Positions 13,913 to 16,372 of a DNA stretch of 16,372 bases are shown one piece after another. The DNA lies in assembly GCA_002339345.1 (NCBI GenBank), contig DDKM01000082.1, forward strand, positions 1 to 16,372, written 5' to 3'. How positions within the stretch are numbered: position 1 is the stretch's first letter; the number at the start of each line of letters is the position of its first letter. The notes under the pieces are model-generated. The model made no database searches. It was not told the DNA's origin and saw only the letters and a program-made list of their open reading frames with translations. Source of the stretch: Firmicutes bacterium UBA2598. Its GTDB lineage: Bacteria; Bacillota; PH28-bin88. A program made the position numbers and the translations under genes.

Positions 13913-14981
13913 GAATATCCTTGACCAGGGCCGTCAGGTTGGCGACAAACTGCCGGCTACTTTTTTCCGGTACGTACTCCCGCCGGACATGCCCATAGGC
14001 GCCCTGGCCGATATGCCTGCGCAACGCCACGTCTGATACCAGGGCATCAATTTTGGCGACCCACTCCACCGGATCCTCCGCCAGGAACCCGTTTTGGCCA
14101 TCGGTGATGACCTCCCGGAAGCCGGCCGTTCCACTGGCAATGGTGGGGACCTGCAGGATGCCTGCCTCGATGTACTTCACCTCACTTTTACAGTGGCAAA
14201 AGGGGTTGCCGGTATCCAGGGGCGCCAGGTTGATATCCACATCCTTGATCAGGGCAGGCAGCTGTTGCCAGGGCACGGGTCCAGCCAGGGTGATCCTGTC
14301 CCTGTGACGTAATTCCCGAGGTATCTCCAGGTAACCGACCAACTTTAATCTTAATCCGGGGTGACGCTCCATAGCGGTTTGCAACACCCCCGTAATGACT
14401 GCAAAATCCCTTTCATGGGTGGGGGTGCCACTGAAATAGCCCAGTACACACTCCCCTGTAACCCCTTTCGTCACCCGGCGGTTTTGGGCTTCGGACAACC
14501 TTACCAGCGCACCGCTTAAGGTGTTCCGGTTTACCATCACCCTGGGGTGTAGCTTGCGGCATTGCTCCGCCAGGAAATTGGTGCTGGCGATAATGCCATC
14601 CACCGCCATCAAGGTTTGCCGCACCTTAGCCAGATTGTCCTGGAACACCCGCTGTTGGTATTCACCTTGGGCCAGGGAATACCCGCCCACCTGATGGGCC
14701 ATGGCTGGTTCAAAAATCAGGTCATCCAGATCCAAAAGCACCGGCGCCCCCTGCCGGCGGGCTTCCCAGATGATCCTTTGCACCATGGGCGAAAAGGGCA
14801 ACCTGTGCAAAATAACCACGTCAGCCTCCCCAAAGGAGCCGTAAAAGGTCTGATCCATGGCCTCAATGACCCGGCACTGAACGCCCTGCAGGCGCAGCTG
14901 TTCTGCCTGGTGATCAACCCGGTACCGGCGTGTTCCCCCGATACTTCCACTGATAAAAACCGTCTTGCCGATGTCTTTCAC
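13806..14981 (-). CDS. GT-B fold glycosyltransferase (family 1/4-like)
   Basis: This 391-residue protein has a N-terminal SGSIGGTRRYRVDHQAEQLR acceptor-domain segment (11-30), an acidic LLDLDDLIFEP stretch at 82-92, and GYFSGTPTHERDF at 181-193 opening the donor domain. LVGYLEIP and NLAPLDTGNPFCHCKSEVKYIEAG (251-274) lead to the donor-binding glutamates, and PTIASGTAGFREVI plus GQNGFLAEDPVEWV follow as in GT4 enzymes. The start is GTG 14981 with GGAGGG 6 bases upstream; it overlaps the TGA of a degraded upstream frame (GTGA). The last ~35 residues, after KDIHAEG, look non-conserved and overlap the next gene; the original stop may have been lost by a small frameshift. Same locus role as its neighbours; donor unknown. 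Confidence 0.85.
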   Translation of the reverse strand: MKDIGKTVFISGSIGGTRRYRVDHQAEQLRLQGVQCRVIEAMDQTFYGSFGEADVVILHRLPFSPMVQRIIWEARRQGAPVLLDLDDLIFEPAMAHQVGGYSLAQGEYQQRVFQDNLAKVRQTLMAVDGIIASTNFLAEQCRKLHPRVMVNRNTLSGALVRLSEAQNRRVTKGVTGECVLGYFSGTPTHERDFAVITGVLQTAMERHPGLRLKLVGYLEIPRELRHRDRITLAGPVPWQQLPALIKDVDINLAPLDTGNPFCHCKSEVKYIEAGILQVPTIASGTAGFREVITDGQNGFLAEDPVEWVAKIDALVSDVALRRHIGQGAYGHVRREYVPEKSSRQFVANLTALVKDIHAEGVSSRGSVSLYSGVQYLAHPATMRGRSHWYHR

Positions 14982-15157
14982 CAGTTACCCTCCGTTTTAT
15001 ACACAAATAAAGTAAAATCATGGGGCAGGTAGGAATGGTCCATCACCACCCGGCTGCCATACCGGGCCAAGCTGTAGGACAGCACCTAGCAGGGGTCATA
15101 TGACACCACATAGGTTGTGCCGGGGTTTTTCGCCAGTATGCTCCGGAAGTTGACCGA
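14978..15157 (-). pseudogene. Decayed gene fragment with in-frame TAG between two glycosyltransferases
   Basis: In one minus-strand frame the sequence reads SVNFRSILAKNPGTTYVVSYDPC, TAG (15088-15086), then VLSYSLARYGSRVVMDHSY and LPHDFTLFVYKTEGNW, ending at TGA 14980-14978. Both sides of the TAG have strong protein character in the same frame, while the frame opens only about 70 bases upstream, inside the 3' end of the GT4 gene. The TGA overlaps the GTG of the next transferase (GTGA), as in an intact operon. This looks like the C-terminal end of a former gene whose 5' part was lost and fused to the GT4 tail. Family not recognised; the GTG after the TAG could start a 35-residue peptide. Confidence 0.5.
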
Positions 15158-16289
15158 TTTCCTCCCCCGCCAGGCAGGCCAAGATCTGGTTTACCCGCTG
15201 CTGCCATCCCCATGACCGGGCAGCCTGCATTCGGTTGGATTTCTTGTAGGATGGCTCCTTCAAGGCCTCCAAAATAGAGGCATAAAACTCTTTAGGGGTT
15301 CGGGCCAGGTAGATAAGACCCGCCATGCGTCTAGCCCCCGCTACCCATGTGGATACAACCGGTTTCCCCAGCGCCAAGTACTCATACAGTTTGAGCGGGT
15401 CCATGCTTTCGGTCAGAGCACTGACCAGATGGGGGATCAGGCAAACATTGAAACCATTAACATACCTGGGAATTTCCCTGTAGTGACGGAAACCCAGGCA
15501 CCGGATATTAGGGTGCCGCTCCAGCGCTTTGCGGATTGAACCATGCACCGGTCCAACCATCACCAGGGTCGCCTTAGGCATGTGATTTGCCAGGTAACCG
15601 AGCAATGCCACATCCAATCGATCCTCCATGACTCCCACATAACCGAGAAGGGGCCGCCGCAGGCCTTTCACATCCGGCGGCAGCGGCTGGGCCGCACACT
15701 GCTGGAAAAAATCCACGTCAACACCGTTGGGAAGCCAGTGCACTTTCCCCCGGCAACCCTGAAAAGCTTTGGCCAGGCCGGGCGAAACGGTAAAAATGAT
15801 GTGGGCTTTTTCCCGGATGGTCTGATACCCTTTCGCGATCTGTTCTTTGAAACCACGAAACTGGACATGTTCCAGCCAGTTGTCCACTGCGTCAAATACC
15901 ACCAGGTTTTCTCCTACCCGGTCAATGTAGTGGGTGGCCAGAGGAGTGCTTAACCAGAGTACGGGACTGGAAAAACCCAGTTTCCTGGCAAGTTGGCCTA
16001 CCAGTACTGGTGCTTCCTGTTCCGATGGGAAACCGGGCCGGAAATTAACCGCCCATACCCTGGGAAAAGGCTGGTATACCTCCCACCCCCGGTCGGCCAG
16101 AACGGGCTGGCCCCCTCTCGTCGGCGCCGACTGTTCTGCCGGGTAAACGTACATTAATTTCCCGACTTGATGGGTACGGCTCATGGTTTCAATCAGGTGA
16201 CCCATTCTGGTGCGGAACCCCTGGTCTGCAAAGATCTGCCATGGGTGATAGCCTACCATTATAATATTGATAACATGTGGTTTATCCAT
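15096..16289 (-). CDS. Family 4 glycosyltransferase (TuaH-like)
   Basis: This is a 397-residue GT-B fold enzyme. The N-terminal half has VINIIMVGYHPWQ (6-18), VVFDAVDNW (130-138) and FTVSPGLAKAF, followed by HWLPNGVDVDFF (184-195). The donor domain has RPLLGYVGVMEDRLDVALL (212-230), LVMVGPV and the sugar-nucleotide site MDPLKLYEYLALGKPVVST (296-314). The VDNW/LPNGVD/KLYEYLA pattern recalls TuaH-type transferases of teichuronic acid synthesis, which fits the uronate-forming dehydrogenase nearby but is not proof. The start is ATG 16289; the ribosome site is weak, and the start overlaps the stop of a possible upstream frame. Natural homology seems to end near residue 375; the last ~20 residues are likely a shifted read into the degraded fragment. 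Confidence 0.87.
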   Translation of the reverse strand: MDKPHVINIIMVGYHPWQIFADQGFRTRMGHLIETMSRTHQVGKLMYVYPAEQSAPTRGGQPVLADRGWEVYQPFPRVWAVNFRPGFPSEQEAPVLVGQLARKLGFSSPVLWLSTPLATHYIDRVGENLVVFDAVDNWLEHVQFRGFKEQIAKGYQTIREKAHIIFTVSPGLAKAFQGCRGKVHWLPNGVDVDFFQQCAAQPLPPDVKGLRRPLLGYVGVMEDRLDVALLGYLANHMPKATLVMVGPVHGSIRKALERHPNIRCLGFRHYREIPRYVNGFNVCLIPHLVSALTESMDPLKLYEYLALGKPVVSTWVAGARRMAGLIYLARTPKEFYASILEALKEPSYKKSNRMQAARSWGWQQRVNQILACLAGEEIGQLPEHTGEKPRHNLCGVI

Positions 16290-16371
16290 GGTAAGTCAGC
16301 CCAATCTTTTTTTGGCGCTGGCCAAAACCCATAGGCCCAGCGCTCCTCCCCTGCCGTTTTGTTCGGAATAG
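16282..16371 (-). CDS. Possible C-terminal end of an upstream gene (partial, runs off the window)
   Basis: A minus-strand frame with no stop to the right edge ends at TAA 16284-16282, overlapping the next start by 8 bases. It reads LFRTKRQGRSAG, PMGFGQRQKKIGLTYHG. The basic tail would suit the cytoplasmic end of a membrane protein such as a flippase or polymerase, but there is too little to assign. Another frame is also open here, so this is tentative. Confidence 0.25.
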   Translation of the reverse strand, partial: LFRTKRQGRSAGPMGFGQRQKKIGLTYHG

Positions 16372-16372
16372 G

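Noticed and set aside
15086..15088. Pyrrolysine codon (TAG read-through)
   Set aside because: The surrounding frame lacks a start and an identifiable methylamine methyltransferase, so gene decay is the simpler explanation.
16305..16340. Hairpin (GCGCTGG/CCAGCGC) with a T-run at the right edge taken as a terminator
   Set aside because: The T-run is 5' of the hairpin for plus-strand RNA, and minus-strand RNA has an A-run after it, so neither orientation makes an intrinsic terminator.

Overview
The window reads as a stretch of chromosome from an anaerobic, Gram-positive-type bacterium, most likely a clostridial Firmicute of the Desulfotomaculum/Pelotomaculum/Moorella kind. The reasons are strong AGGAGG-type ribosome sites with frequent GTG starts, a SigA-type promoter, two c-di-GMP-I (GEMM) riboswitches, and a selenocysteine formate dehydrogenase built with NuoE/NuoF-like subunits. 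The organism call is inference; no rRNA or other taxonomic marker is present.

Layout. (1) 1-860, minus strand: a Phd-type antitoxin/PIN toxin pair (vapBC-like) with a clear promoter and near-ideal ribosome site. A 28-codon ORF overlaps the toxin stop by one base. (2) 860-1712: a gene-poor scar holding a decayed coding remnant, an apparently orphan c-di-GMP-I riboswitch with its own terminator, three 21-nt repeats, and the tail of an IS-type AAA+ ATPase between what look like IS ends. (3) 1713-7359, minus strand: a formate/C1 operon in the order 5-formyltetrahydrofolate cyclo-ligase, NuoE-like, NuoF-like, FdhA. FdhA is one 896-residue gene, complement(1713..4403), read through an in-frame UGA at 3344-3342 that sits exactly at the selenocysteine position. 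A bacterial SECIS hairpin follows at once. A conventional ORF caller splits this gene in two. (4) 7520-9475, plus strand: a second c-di-GMP-I riboswitch, a hairpin expression platform, a methyl-accepting chemotaxis protein and a strong terminator. (5) 9542-16372: a surface-polysaccharide locus with five glycosyltransferases and a UDP-glucose 6-dehydrogenase, split over both strands. It contains a decayed gene fragment with an in-frame TAG between two glycosyltransferases, a 107-nt gene overlap, and a possible partial gene at the right edge.

How it works together. The fdh operon would interconvert CO2 and formate using NAD(P)H (possibly also ferredoxin), and the cyclo-ligase feeds folate-bound C1 units, as expected for Wood-Ljungdahl or formate metabolism. 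The riboswitch-controlled chemoreceptor and the adjoining polysaccharide genes suggest a motility/surface-attachment neighbourhood responsive to c-di-GMP. Only the chemoreceptor has a visible c-di-GMP control element. I did not find a plainly new defence or mobile system. The strongest non-obvious items are the hidden selenoprotein, the orphan riboswitch, the toxin-coupled small ORF and the decayed fragment between the glycosyltransferases.
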